This document shows, in pieces, positions 1-8,263 of a DNA stretch of 38,379 nucleotides. Below the pieces are notes generated by a model that saw nothing but the letters and a program-made list of their open reading frames with translations, searched no databases and was not told the origin of the DNA. How positions within the stretch are numbered: position 1 is the stretch's first letter; every line of letters begins with the position of its first letter. Origin of the DNA: a bacterium. Its GTDB lineage: Bacteria > Auribacterota > UBA3054 > JAPLST01. Both the position numbers and the translations under genes were made by a program. The stretch is taken from the NCBI GenBank assembly GCA_026417575.1, contig JAOACZ010000168.1, positions 1 through 38,379 on the forward strand, read 5' to 3'.

Positions 1-1014
1 GGGCTACTGGTGCGCGAGGGGTACCAGGTCACAGGCATCGCGATGTGTTTTAGCCTTTCATCGCAGGATGATAGGCATCCGACATGTTGTGGGCGGGAAA
101 GCATTGCTGACGCGCAGCAGGTAGCGCACCAGCTGGGCATACCACACTTTGTCTTGTCGTTTCGAGATGCGTTAGAAGAGTATGTGATTAGTGATTTTTG
201 TCGGGAATACGTGCGGGGACGAACGCCGAATCCCTGCGTGCGGTGCAATCAGTTTTTGAAGTTTGGTCTTTTGCTGGAGAAAGCGCGGGCGCTAGGATAC
301 GATTTTTTGGCGACGGGGCATTATGCCCAAGTAGCAGAGGGTAAAGACAGTCTTTTTCATCTTCTGAGGGGCGTGGATCGGCAGAAAGACCAGTCGTACT
401 TTTTGTATCGCTTGACACAACGGCAGCTGGGGCGCGTCTTGTTTCCATTGGGCCGGCTAAAGAAAGGGGAGGTACGCGAGTTAGCCGCGGCGTGGGGGTT
501 GTCGGTAGCGGGGAAAGCGGAGAGCCAGGAGATATGTTTCGTACCGGAAAATGATTATCGGGCCTTTTTACGGGGGCGTATGCCGGATGCGCGCACGTTG
601 CAGCCTGGAGAGATCGTGGACGTGACAGGGAAGGTGCTTGGGACGCACGAGGGGGCGGCGTTGTACACAGTGGGGCAGCGGGCGGGGCTGGGGATAGCGC
701 ACAAGCATGCGTTGTACGTGGTAAGAATTGATGCGGCGCGGAACCGGGTAATTGTGGGCGCGCGTACAGATGCAGAGCGGCGCAGCTTTTGCGTGGAAGA
801 CGTAACGTGGTGTGCAGAGCCCCTAAAGGGCATGGCGGAGTGTGTGGTGAAGGTGCGCTACAATCACGGGGGGGCGCGCGCGCGGATCATTGCACAGGGC
901 GGGGTGGCTATGGTGGAGTGCAATGAGCCTGTGTTTGCGGTAACGCCGGGGCAATCGGCGGTATTTTATCATGACGAAGAAGTGGTTGGAGGCGGGATCA
1001 TTAGCTCGGATTGA
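1..1014 (+). CDS. mnmA: tRNA-specific 2-thiouridylase MnmA (5' end cut by window)
   Basis: MnmA thiolates U34 of the Lys, Glu and Gln tRNAs in the cytoplasm, taking sulfur from a relay and activating the uridine with ATP. The reading frame is open to base 1 and the visible 337 residues lack the N-terminal PP-loop (SGGVDSS), so the true start lies outside the window; the GTG at 10 is not the start. Both catalytic cysteines are visible: the NPCVRCN motif (nucleophile codon at 235-237) and SQEICFVP (codon at 535-537), as are the ATGHYA segment and KDQSYFLYRL. The C-terminal beta-barrel domain (about the last 130 residues, with YTVGQRAGLGI) is complete. Codons are strongly G-rich at third positions (many GGG, GCG, GTG), unlike genes further right. 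The next gene starts about 16 bases after this stop and may be cotranscribed. Confidence 0.97.
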   Translation, partial: GLLVREGYQVTGIAMCFSLSSQDDRHPTCCGRESIADAQQVAHQLGIPHFVLSFRDALEEYVISDFCREYVRGRTPNPCVRCNQFLKFGLLLEKARALGYDFLATGHYAQVAEGKDSLFHLLRGVDRQKDQSYFLYRLTQRQLGRVLFPLGRLKKGEVRELAAAWGLSVAGKAESQEICFVPENDYRAFLRGRMPDARTLQPGEIVDVTGKVLGTHEGAALYTVGQRAGLGIAHKHALYVVRIDAARNRVIVGARTDAERRSFCVEDVTWCAEPLKGMAECVVKVRYNHGGARARIIAQGGVAMVECNEPVFAVTPGQSAVFYHDEEVVGGGIISSD

Positions 1015-1030
1015 AGCGTGCGATAGTGAA

Positions 1031-2566
1031 ATGGAATGTATGAGGATGAGACACTTTTTGATCAATCTTTGCTGCCGATTGAGTGCCATCGTGGTTGTGG
1101 GCGGGGTGGTAACGCAGCTTGGGCGGGGAGCGGAATTGATTGTGGCGAAGTCGGGCGGAATGTATGCGAGTATTCAGGCAGCGCTTGATGCTGCACAGCC
1201 AGGAGATACGGTGACGGTACGGGTGGGGACATACGACGAGCGCTTAATATTTCCGCGGAGTGGAAACAGCACGAATGGACCAATTGTGGTGCGTGCGTTC
1301 CCTGGCGAGCGCGTGATATTGAATGGGCGGAATCAAAGTAGCAGCAGTCGCCCCCACATGATTTTGGGGTATCACGTCTCGTACGTGGAGGTGCACGGGT
1401 TCCACATTTGTAGCAATAGAGCCTCAGCGACATACGGAGGTTCAGGAATCATGTTTGAGGGGGGTGGTCCACATCTCCGCATCATCAGCAACACAATCTA
1501 CTGGATACGCGGGACACATGGTATGGGGATCACGATTTATGGGACAACGGCGGTGCCCTATTCGAACATAGTGATTGCGTACAACATGATCCGAGACTGT
1601 GAGCCCGCCACGAGCGAGGCGCTCACGCTGAATGGGAATGTGGTGGATTTTTGGATTATCAGCAACTATGTGCATGACGTGAACAACATTGGCATTTGTA
1701 TGATTGGGGGTGAAAGCGACATTCATCCAACACGTGGGGCGCGGCACGGAGTATGCGTGGGGAATCGTGTCGTACGGGCGCGCTCGAGCTACGGGGGCGG
1801 GTACGCCGCAGGAATTTATTCCGATGGGGCCCAGAACGTCGTACTCGAGCGCAATGTCGTCACGGAGTGCGACATTGGGATGGAGCTGGGCGCTGAAAAC
1901 GCCGGATGGCTTTCAAGCAACGTGATTGCACGAAACAATTTGCTTTACCTCAACGATAAGATCGGGCTGGCGATCGGCGGCTATGATCGCGAACGTGGTC
2001 GGGTCATTCATTGTCAGATTATGAATAACACGCTCGCACGGAACAATATACGTGGGCTAGGCGCGAACGACTTTCATGGTGAGATTGTGATCTCATACGC
2101 GGCGTCAAATCGCTTCGAGAATAATCTGATTATTGTGAGTGAACAGGGCGACCGGCGCGCGTTGTACGACATTGCAGAAGGTAACGTGCACAACCGCCTG
2201 AACTACAACCTGTATCACGCCAATGCGGCGCCGGGGACGGTGATGTATTATTGGAACGGCGCGGCATACCAAGGCTTTGTGGCGTACACAAATGCAACCG
2301 AGACGGGGGATCGCAATTCGTTGTACGCAGATCCGCAGTGCGTAGCGCCGGCAGCCGGTGATTTTCGTTTGCGGGAGACCTCGCCGGCGGTTGATCGTGG
2401 AAATCCCGCCTATCTACCGGACGCAGGGGTATTGGATTTGGACGGGGTCGCGCGGGTGTATGGCGGGTGCGTCGACATCGGTGCGTATGAATTTGTACCC
2501 GAACCATTAAATGGCTTGGTGGTGGTATTCGGCGAACTGGTGCGCCGGCGTCGCAATCTGCTTTAG
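1031..2566 (+). CDS. secreted right-handed parallel beta-helix protein with PEP-CTERM-like tail
   Basis: A surface or exported beta-helix protein of the pectate-lyase-like fold, about 511 residues. After a signal peptide (basic start MRMRHFL, hydrophobic core IVVVGGVV), the text AKSGGMYASIQAALDAAQPGDTV is the usual opening of such proteins, followed by repeated short N-rich coils (VVLERNVVTECD, NVIARNNLLYLND, IMNNTLARNNI) and ending DIGAYEF, a common closing motif. No catalytic signature for a named lyase or glycosidase is evident, so the substrate is unknown. The last 23 residues read VPEP, a hydrophobic stretch, then RRRR, resembling a PEP-CTERM exosortase signal. The frame is open back to 971, inside mnmA; ATGs at 1031, 1040 and 1046 all keep the signal peptide, none has a strong ribosome site, and 1031 is a conservative choice. 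It ends in a 4-base convergent overlap with the beta-mannosidase gene. Confidence 0.82.
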   Translation: MECMRMRHFLINLCCRLSAIVVVGGVVTQLGRGAELIVAKSGGMYASIQAALDAAQPGDTVTVRVGTYDERLIFPRSGNSTNGPIVVRAFPGERVILNGRNQSSSSRPHMILGYHVSYVEVHGFHICSNRASATYGGSGIMFEGGGPHLRIISNTIYWIRGTHGMGITIYGTTAVPYSNIVIAYNMIRDCEPATSEALTLNGNVVDFWIISNYVHDVNNIGICMIGGESDIHPTRGARHGVCVGNRVVRARSSYGGGYAAGIYSDGAQNVVLERNVVTECDIGMELGAENAGWLSSNVIARNNLLYLNDKIGLAIGGYDRERGRVIHCQIMNNTLARNNIRGLGANDFHGEIVISYAASNRFENNLIIVSEQGDRRALYDIAEGNVHNRLNYNLYHANAAPGTVMYYWNGAAYQGFVAYTNATETGDRNSLYADPQCVAPAAGDFRLRETSPAVDRGNPAYLPDAGVLDLDGVARVYGGCVDIGAYEFVPEPLNGLVVVFGELVRRRRNLL

Positions 2567-5079
2567 GGTGAGGGAACGGGCGTTGGCGGGCAACTGAGAG
2601 CGGCGCGACATAGTTCATAGAGACTACGGACTTGTACGTTCGCGGAGGAGTAGGCTTCCTCGGCCAGTTCGTCGCGCACGGGTACCAGTCGCACGACGCG
2701 TTCTTCCCGCGGGAGGAGGTGGAAGAAATTGTCGGAGAATTGTAGGCTTGGGTCGTTGCAGGAAAGACACACGTAGGCGGCAAAACGCGTGGCACGCACA
2801 CGCACCTCGCGACCCGCATGATGCAGCTGTAGTTGGGGATCACGTAATTGTGCATCCCGAAAAGAGCTGAAGGGCATAACACGGCGTGTCACGCCATGGC
2901 GATCACGCCATTCGCAAACAAGATAGCACTGGTGCGGCCGAAGAGTGCCAAGCAGTTCGGCCACTGGAGCTGACCAGACATGGGTGGCATCGCCAGGAGA
3001 AACGAGTGCGCGAAGTGCACCGCGAGTAATCACACGTCCTGCGTACGTGCGCACTGCCCAGGTGAGACGGCCACGTCGTGACTGGAGATGATCGTTGACG
3101 AGCGTGACATGGACACTTTCATTTTCGCAGTACGGGCTGAGCAGAAGAGGCGCAAAGAACTCACGCGCAGCGTAGTGTAAGGCTTTCCAACGTCCAAAAT
3201 AGTCAATGCTGGACCAGCTTGCAACAGGCCAATTATCATTCAGCTGCCAGTAGAGCGCACCCATGCATTGGCAGTCCTTGCGGTGACGGCGCCAGTGCTC
3301 CACGCCGATGCGTACAGCCTCAGCTTGGACTACTTGGCTAAGCATCAACTGATCTGGGAAATGCTGGGGCAACGTGTAGCGCGCCGAGATTGTTTCGACG
3401 ATACGGCGGTTGCCATGCTCTCCGCTGCGTTGGTGGAAGCGCATGATGGGCGAGTCAAGCGTTCGGTCCTCTGGGAGGGTGTAGCGTGCGACGGTGTGCG
3501 AGTCTGGAAACGACTGGAAACCGAACTCTGACATGAAGCGATCAGTGCGGGACAAGTAGGCCTCGAAGGGCTGGTCGCCGTGCCACACGCCCCAGTAATG
3601 GGTGTCACCGCAATCTTGGCGGTGTGGATTAAGGGAGCGAGGGGAATGGGGTGAGCTCGGCCAGTACGAGCGCGAGGGGTCACCTAGGTTGACCACGCCG
3701 CGGAGATACTCGTTGTAGAGAAAATCATACTCGCGCCGGCAGGCTTCGTCTGCGTTGCGCCAGATCAGAGTTTCTTCACATTCGTTATTTCCACACCACA
3801 GAGCAACGCAAGCATGGTGGCGCAAGCGAGCCACGGCGTCGCGCACTTCGCAGCCAACCGATTCTAGGAATTCACGATATGTGGGCACGAGGGTGCAGGC
3901 TGTCATGAGATCTTGCCAAACCATTAGGCCGAACTCGTCACATAGGTCGTAAAAGATGTCGTTTTCATAGATTCCCCCACCCCAGACGCGGATCGTGTTC
4001 ATGTGTGCAGCACGCGCGGCGTGAAGAAGGCGGCGATAATCAGCGGGGGTGAGACGCGAAAGAATCGCATCAGCGGGGATCCAGTTGGCGCCTTTAGCGA
4101 AGACGGGTACGCCGTTCACGCGGAAGTAGAAGGACTGACCGAAGCGGTCAGGTTCTTGAACAAGTTCGATGCGGCGGATGCCGATGTAGTGATGACAGTG
4201 GGAGACCAGGTTTCCATTGGTGATAAGGCGCGCGTTGAAAAGGTAACGGGACTGAGTACCCAAGCCGTTGGGCCACCATAGTGCAGGGGAGGGAATGTGG
4301 AACGCGAAGTACGCTGTGTCGGCATGCTCGGGGAGAGGCAGTGTAAGTTCCTGCGTAGCGCCGTTGGGAGCAAGCAAAGAGACATGCACACTGCAGGCGC
4401 ACGGCGCGGCGCGGACAATCCGCACGCCACCCTCGATGCGTGCCGCGTGTGTGTCAACGTGGGTGGTTGCGTGCCAGACTTCCGCCAGACGGGCAGTTGT
4501 CCAACCTTCTAAGCGAACTTCTTTCCAAATACCGGAGAGCGGAAGAGTAATACCCCAATCCCACCCGAAAGAGCACGCCATTTTGCGGAGATGGCGGCGC
4601 GGGTCAAGTGGAATGCGAAGTACAGGTGACGTATCTTTGAGGCGGCTCTCGCGCTGGGCACAGACACGTACGGGGCTGTGCAGCACGACACGCAGTTCGT
4701 TGCCCTCACGGCGCAGGAACTCTCTCACAGGGAAGCGCCAGGTGCGAAACATGTTGTCAACGTAAGCGAGCTTGACATCGTTTAACCAGACCTCAGCTAC
4801 GGTGTCTATGCCATCGAAAACAAGCTGCACCTGAGCGCATGCGAGGAGCTTATCGTCGGTATCAAAGGTGCAGCAGTACGTGTAATCGCGATCACACCAT
4901 GGCTGCCAGATCTTTTCGTTATCGCGGAAGAAGGGATCAGGTAAGAGTCCCGCGTCATGCAGATCGTGCTGCACGTAGCCAGGGACACGCGCAGGTAAAG
5001 TGCGACCCGCGCCAGCCCAGGTCACGTGCCATCCCGCATTAAGGGGCCTCATCACCTCTGCAGCGCCGTGATAGTACAT
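2563..5079 (-). CDS. beta-mannosidase, glycoside hydrolase family 2
   Basis: An exo-acting GH2 enzyme that removes terminal beta-linked mannose from mannan or glycoconjugate oligosaccharides. The 838 residues follow the family order: N-terminal sugar-binding jelly roll (about 10-190, with FDGIDTVAEVWLND), immunoglobulin-like domain (about 200-305), TIM barrel (about 310-620) and C-terminal beta domains. The acid/base is E433 in WCGNNE and the nucleophile is E518 in MSEFGFQSFP; GANWIPAD and RVWGGGIYE are typical of the beta-mannosidase branch rather than beta-galactosidase. No signal peptide is seen, so it is likely cytoplasmic and acts on imported oligosaccharides. The ATG at 5079 is preceded by AGGAG about 9 bases upstream. 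It is divergent from mtlD across a 373-base gap and meets the beta-helix gene tail to tail. Confidence 0.93.
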   Translation of the reverse strand: MYYHGAAEVMRPLNAGWHVTWAGAGRTLPARVPGYVQHDLHDAGLLPDPFFRDNEKIWQPWCDRDYTYCCTFDTDDKLLACAQVQLVFDGIDTVAEVWLNDVKLAYVDNMFRTWRFPVREFLRREGNELRVVLHSPVRVCAQRESRLKDTSPVLRIPLDPRRHLRKMACSFGWDWGITLPLSGIWKEVRLEGWTTARLAEVWHATTHVDTHAARIEGGVRIVRAAPCACSVHVSLLAPNGATQELTLPLPEHADTAYFAFHIPSPALWWPNGLGTQSRYLFNARLITNGNLVSHCHHYIGIRRIELVQEPDRFGQSFYFRVNGVPVFAKGANWIPADAILSRLTPADYRRLLHAARAAHMNTIRVWGGGIYENDIFYDLCDEFGLMVWQDLMTACTLVPTYREFLESVGCEVRDAVARLRHHACVALWCGNNECEETLIWRNADEACRREYDFLYNEYLRGVVNLGDPSRSYWPSSPHSPRSLNPHRQDCGDTHYWGVWHGDQPFEAYLSRTDRFMSEFGFQSFPDSHTVARYTLPEDRTLDSPIMRFHQRSGEHGNRRIVETISARYTLPQHFPDQLMLSQVVQAEAVRIGVEHWRRHRKDCQCMGALYWQLNDNWPVASWSSIDYFGRWKALHYAAREFFAPLLLSPYCENESVHVTLVNDHLQSRRGRLTWAVRTYAGRVITRGALRALVSPGDATHVWSAPVAELLGTLRPHQCYLVCEWRDRHGVTRRVMPFSSFRDAQLRDPQLQLHHAGREVRVRATRFAAYVCLSCNDPSLQFSDNFFHLLPREERVVRLVPVRDELAEEAYSSANVQVRSLYELCRAALSCPPTPVPSP

Positions 5080-5143
5080 CTGTCAGTCTCCTATGGTCTA
5101 TGCGCAGTGGTCAACCAGGTACACACTGCATTTTCACGTGTAA

Positions 5144-5172
5144 ACTCTACCATTTTGCTGGCTCGTTATCAA
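5144..5172 (-). promoter_or_regulatory. candidate sigma-70 promoter of the beta-mannosidase gene
   Basis: On the minus strand TTGATA (5167-5172) and TAGAGT (5144-5149) are 17 bases apart. The expected start near 5137 would give a leader of about 58 bases containing the AGGAG ribosome site. Seen by eye only. Confidence 0.5.
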
Positions 5173-5182
5173 TAGTGTCACG

Positions 5183-5353
5183 CTTGTCCAAGGCGGTTAC
5201 GAGAACAACCAGGTGTTGATGACTTGTCCAAATTAACCGCGTATGCATGAACGATGGCAAAACGCCCTCCTTGGTACGATAAGAGCTCTTAAATCGGGGC
5301 GAAAAGCGCGTGTGCTGGTGTGAAAGTAGGCGGTTCGCTACGACGTAACCGCC
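5183..5353. promoter_or_regulatory. repeat-rich regulatory region between beta-mannosidase and mtlD
   Basis: The gap between the divergent genes (5080-5452) holds no convincing gene. It contains CTTGTCCAA twice in direct orientation (5183-5191 and 5223-5231, 40 bases apart, about four helical turns). The first is followed at once by GGCGGTT and the second, after ATT, by AACCGC, its near complement. Further right are a 12-base perfect palindrome TAAGAGCTCTTA (5280-5291) and a 7-base inverted repeat GGCGGTT/AACCGCC (5329-5335 and 5347-5353, loop 11). The direct repeats lie just upstream of the candidate beta-mannosidase -35, a position suited to an activator. No regulator gene is adjacent. That these are operators is inferred. 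Confidence 0.35.
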
Positions 5354-5415
5354 GGTCAACGTAGCACCTCACGGCCGTTCAAAGCTAGTCGTCGGATCAG
5401 AGGGTTTCACAGCGC

Positions 5416-5444
5416 TTGTTTTTTCCGAGCCGTATGGTTACAAT
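5416..5444 (+). promoter_or_regulatory. sigma-70-type promoter of mtlD, probably leaderless
   Basis: TTGTTT (5416-5421), a 17-base spacer and TACAAT (5439-5444). Initiation 7-8 bases downstream falls at 5451-5452, immediately before the ATG at 5453. There is no Shine-Dalgarno sequence before either candidate ATG, which agrees with a leaderless message. Confidence 0.6.
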
Positions 5445-5452
5445 GCGTGCGT

Positions 5453-6634
5453 ATGCCTATGTTGGTCCATTTTGGCGCCGGGAATATCGGTCGTTCTCTT
5501 GTTGCACCTTTGTTTCGCGCGGCAGGATACGAGGTGCTGTGCATTGACACGGCTGACGAGGTTGTGGCCGCTTTAAACGCGCGCGACAGCTATCGCGTCG
5601 TCATAAAAGACACCCTCCCAGTGGGTGTGCCAAATGTGATCGAGGTGACCGGGGTGCGTGCACTCCATGGGTCGGACACAACTGCAGTGGCTGCCGCGGT
5701 GGCGAACGCTGACTTGTGCAGCACGGCGGTTGGACCTGCTGCCTTACCCTCGGTGGCGCGAAGTCTAGCAGCTGGGATTGTGCGCCGCACAGCACCGTTG
5801 AATGTCATATTGTGCGAGAACGTACGGCATGGGGCTACGCTCATGCGCAGGTCTCTGCAGACATACTTGGATGCGTCGGCGCTCGCACAGGTGGGTCTGG
5901 TTGAGACGAGTATCGGCAAGATGGTACCGATCATGCCTGCGGATGTGCGCGCGCGTGATCCTTTAGAGGTGTGGGCGGAAGCGTACAATGAAATTATCGC
6001 AGACGCCGACGGCTTTATTGGCCGGCCACCAGAGGTCCCAGGGCTAGTGCTCAAACATCACTTTGCTGCGTATGTTGACCGAAAACTCTTTGTGCATAAC
6101 CTAGGACACGCGGCGACCGCGTACTTTGGTTTTCTTGCAGGTGCAAGGTACATATGGGAGGCGATCGAAGTTCCGCACGTGCGCGCACGTGTAGAAGAAG
6201 CGATGAAGGTTAGTGCGCGTGCCTTGCACGCGCAGTACCATTATGAGCTTGCGTGGGAGGAGCTTCAGAATTACCTGGATGACTTGCTTCGGCGTTTTGC
6301 TAACCGAGCCCTGGGAGACACCGTTTTCCGTGTGGGTCGGGATCTGCCGCGCAAGTTAGCGCCGGATGATCGCTGCGTCGGCGCAGTGCGCCTGGTATGC
6401 GCTCATGGCGGTGATCCCGCCCCTCTTTGTGCGGTCATTGCCGCAGCGCTGCACTTTGCCGCTCGCGACGAAAACGGGCAGCTTTTTCCTCCTGATCATG
6501 CTTTTCACGCAGACTTTCGCGCGCACGGGCTTGTCCGCACCCTCCAATCTGTCGCTGGGCTTGATCCTGCCCGCGATGCACACCTACTGACTTTGATTGA
6601 AACGTTCTACCATGCGTTGCGTAACCCACAGTAA
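5453..6634 (+). CDS. mtlD: mannitol-1-phosphate 5-dehydrogenase
   Basis: Converts mannitol 1-phosphate to fructose 6-phosphate with NAD+, in the cytoplasm; the reverse reaction makes mannitol. The 393 residues open with the Rossmann motif HFGAGNIGRS and contain GKMVPIM and the polyol-dehydrogenase signature KLFVHNLGH, giving the catalytic K-x4-N-x2-H pattern. Length fits the family (about 380-390). The frame is open from a GTG at 5447, but that codon lies upstream of the expected transcription start; ATG 5453 fits the promoter and ATG 5459 aligns equally well with E. coli MtlD, so the start is uncertain by two codons. No mannitol phosphotransferase genes are in the window, so mannitol uptake by PTS cannot be shown. 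The stop is 9 bases from the stop of the convergent metal-transporter permease. Confidence 0.93.
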   Translation: MPMLVHFGAGNIGRSLVAPLFRAAGYEVLCIDTADEVVAALNARDSYRVVIKDTLPVGVPNVIEVTGVRALHGSDTTAVAAAVANADLCSTAVGPAALPSVARSLAAGIVRRTAPLNVILCENVRHGATLMRRSLQTYLDASALAQVGLVETSIGKMVPIMPADVRARDPLEVWAEAYNEIIADADGFIGRPPEVPGLVLKHHFAAYVDRKLFVHNLGHAATAYFGFLAGARYIWEAIEVPHVRARVEEAMKVSARALHAQYHYELAWEELQNYLDDLLRRFANRALGDTVFRVGRDLPRKLAPDDRCVGAVRLVCAHGGDPAPLCAVIAAALHFAARDENGQLFPPDHAFHADFRAHGLVRTLQSVAGLDPARDAHLLTLIETFYHALRNPQ

Positions 6635-6643
6635 CTGCATCTC

Positions 6644-7465
6644 TCACCGGCGCAAAAGCGTTGACAAGAGAAACAACGCCATGGCACACAACACAATGGT
6701 TGCTCCAGTTGCTGTGGATAGGTAGTACGACACAATCACGCCGCTTACGCCCGCGGTCACACTAATCACGACAGCCAGCCAAACGTACGACACGGCACTG
6801 CGCGCCAAGTTGCGTGCGGAAGCTGCCGGTAGGATGATCAGTGAATTGATGACCAAAAGCCCCATCCATGCAATGCTTAAGGTCACGCTGATGGCCACAA
6901 GGGTACTAAACAGCACATCCGTCGCCCAGACACGCACGCCACGACTAGCAGCCAAGGGCCGGTGCAGCGTCATCACCACAATGTGATTGTACTTCCATCC
7001 TAATGACAGTAATACTGCAAATGTCAGCAGGGCACTCCAATACAAATCAGTGGGTGTGATTGTCAAGATATCGCCAACGAGATAGCGCGTATAGCGCTGA
7101 AACCCGCCCTGGCGCGAGAGAATGACGACACCCAGCGCCACAGTGAAGGATACCATCAGTCCAATCAAGGCGTCTCCCGGCGCCAGTTGCAAATAGCGAA
7201 GCCAAGCAAGGGCAACTGCGAGGACAATTGCACACAGCAACATCGCCCAGAGCGGTTGCTCCAGCCCGGCCAGGACACCAACTGCAATCCCTGTCAGCGC
7301 GGAATGTCCGATAGCGTCTGCAAAGAAGGCCATCTGGCTGTTAATCACGAGACAACCTAAGATGGCAAACAGAGGTGCTAACAGGATGATCGCACACAGC
7401 GCCCGTTGCATGAACTCATATTGCAACCAGTCAAGCGGAAGTCGTTCAACCAGGGTGTGAATCAT
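6644..7465 (-). CDS. metal (zinc/manganese-type) ABC transporter permease, ZnuB/MntB family
   Basis: The membrane subunit of an ABC-3 family importer, 273 residues with about eight or nine predicted membrane segments. The family stretch AFFADAIGHSALTGIAVG is present near residue 50, as is GLLVINSLIILPAASARNLARS in the second half. It follows the ATPase gene with no spacing: the ATPase stop codon and this ATG abut. The metal cannot be told from sequence; zinc and manganese transporters of this family look alike. No solute-binding subunit (ZnuA-type) is encoded in this operon, so it must be elsewhere or absent. It is the last gene of the long minus-strand run starting at 15666. Confidence 0.9.
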   Translation of the reverse strand: MIHTLVERLPLDWLQYEFMQRALCAIILLAPLFAILGCLVINSQMAFFADAIGHSALTGIAVGVLAGLEQPLWAMLLCAIVLAVALAWLRYLQLAPGDALIGLMVSFTVALGVVILSRQGGFQRYTRYLVGDILTITPTDLYWSALLTFAVLLSLGWKYNHIVVMTLHRPLAASRGVRVWATDVLFSTLVAISVTLSIAWMGLLVINSLIILPAASARNLARSAVSYVWLAVVISVTAGVSGVIVSYYLSTATGATIVLCAMALFLLSTLLRR

Positions 7466-8263
7466 TTAGTCAGCGGGCGGTGCAATAACGCCAAAGGTAG
7501 AGCGGACAATCGGGTGGGCTAGCACTTCACGAGGCGTGCCTTCGCAGACGATGGTACGGTACAAGAATGCCATGCGTGTCGAGATGTGGGCTGCCTCGCT
7601 TAAGTTGTGGGAGACCATTATGACAGCCATGTGCCGCTGCGCCCGTAGGCTTGCCACGGTGCGATAAAACGCGACGACACCTGCGTGGTCAACCGAGGCC
7701 AGTGGTTCATCAAGAAGCAAGATGTCTGGCATAGGTGTTAGTGCGAACGCAAGCATGACGCGGTGTAACTCGCCGCCGGAAAGGAGACCGAGTCGACAAT
7801 CCGCCAAATGTTCTGCTTCCACCAGCGCGAGGTGGCGGCGGGCGAGTGCACACACGTGCTGGCTCACTCCCAAAAACAGAGGCCGACGTGCTACTACCGC
7901 CGCAAAGAGCTCTGTCACCGTGATAGGGGATCCGCGATCGATATCAAGAGATTGTGGCACGTAGCCAATCACGGCTTTCCCCACGGAGTGCCCTGCCCGC
8001 ACAGCATAAAACGCGAGTGTGCCTGTATGGGGCACCTCGCCGATCAGCGCGCGCAGCAGTGTCGTCTTCCCCGCACCGTTAGGGCCGATAATGGTCAGGA
8101 GCTCGCCACAATGCAAATGTAAATTGACGTTTTCCAAAATTGTCCGCCCTTGCAAGCGCACGCTTAGGCCTTCCACTCGTGTGCAGCACTCGCCGCAGGC
8201 AACGTAGCCAGGGGCCACTTCGACCCGATGTGGAACAGAAGAATTCGTGGGCGCCTTCATCAC
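7466..8263 (-). CDS. metal ABC transporter ATP-binding protein, ZnuC/MntA family
   Basis: The ATPase that powers the neighbouring permease. Walker A GPNGAGKT (60-67), Q-loop in GYVPQSLDIDR, signature LSGGE (161-165), Walker B ILLLDEP (181-187) and the switch histidine in VSHN are all intact. The protein is 265 residues, carrying about 25 extra N-terminal residues with a CGECC cluster (23-27) that ordinary ZnuC proteins lack. A cysteine cluster on a metal-transport ATPase could bind metal, but a later start would remove it; no later start codon with a good ribosome site is obvious. Its first codons overlap the cupin gene by 4 bases (ATGA), implying translational coupling. Confidence 0.92.
   Translation of the reverse strand: MMKAPTNSSVPHRVEVAPGYVACGECCTRVEGLSVRLQGRTILENVNLHLHCGELLTIIGPNGAGKTTLLRALIGEVPHTGTLAFYAVRAGHSVGKAVIGYVPQSLDIDRGSPITVTELFAAVVARRPLFLGVSQHVCALARRHLALVEAEHLADCRLGLLSGGELHRVMLAFALTPMPDILLLDEPLASVDHAGVVAFYRTVASLRAQRHMAVIMVSHNLSEAAHISTRMAFLYRTIVCEGTPREVLAHPIVRSTFGVIAPPAD

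Noticed and set aside
2130-2882. A 250-codon minus-strand frame across the beta-helix and beta-mannosidase ends
   Set aside because: It is a shadow of two well-supported genes and shows no recognisable sequence.
5147-5359. A 70-codon minus-strand frame in the beta-mannosidase-mtlD gap
   Set aside because: It runs through the candidate promoter and repeat elements and has no ribosome site or recognisable product.
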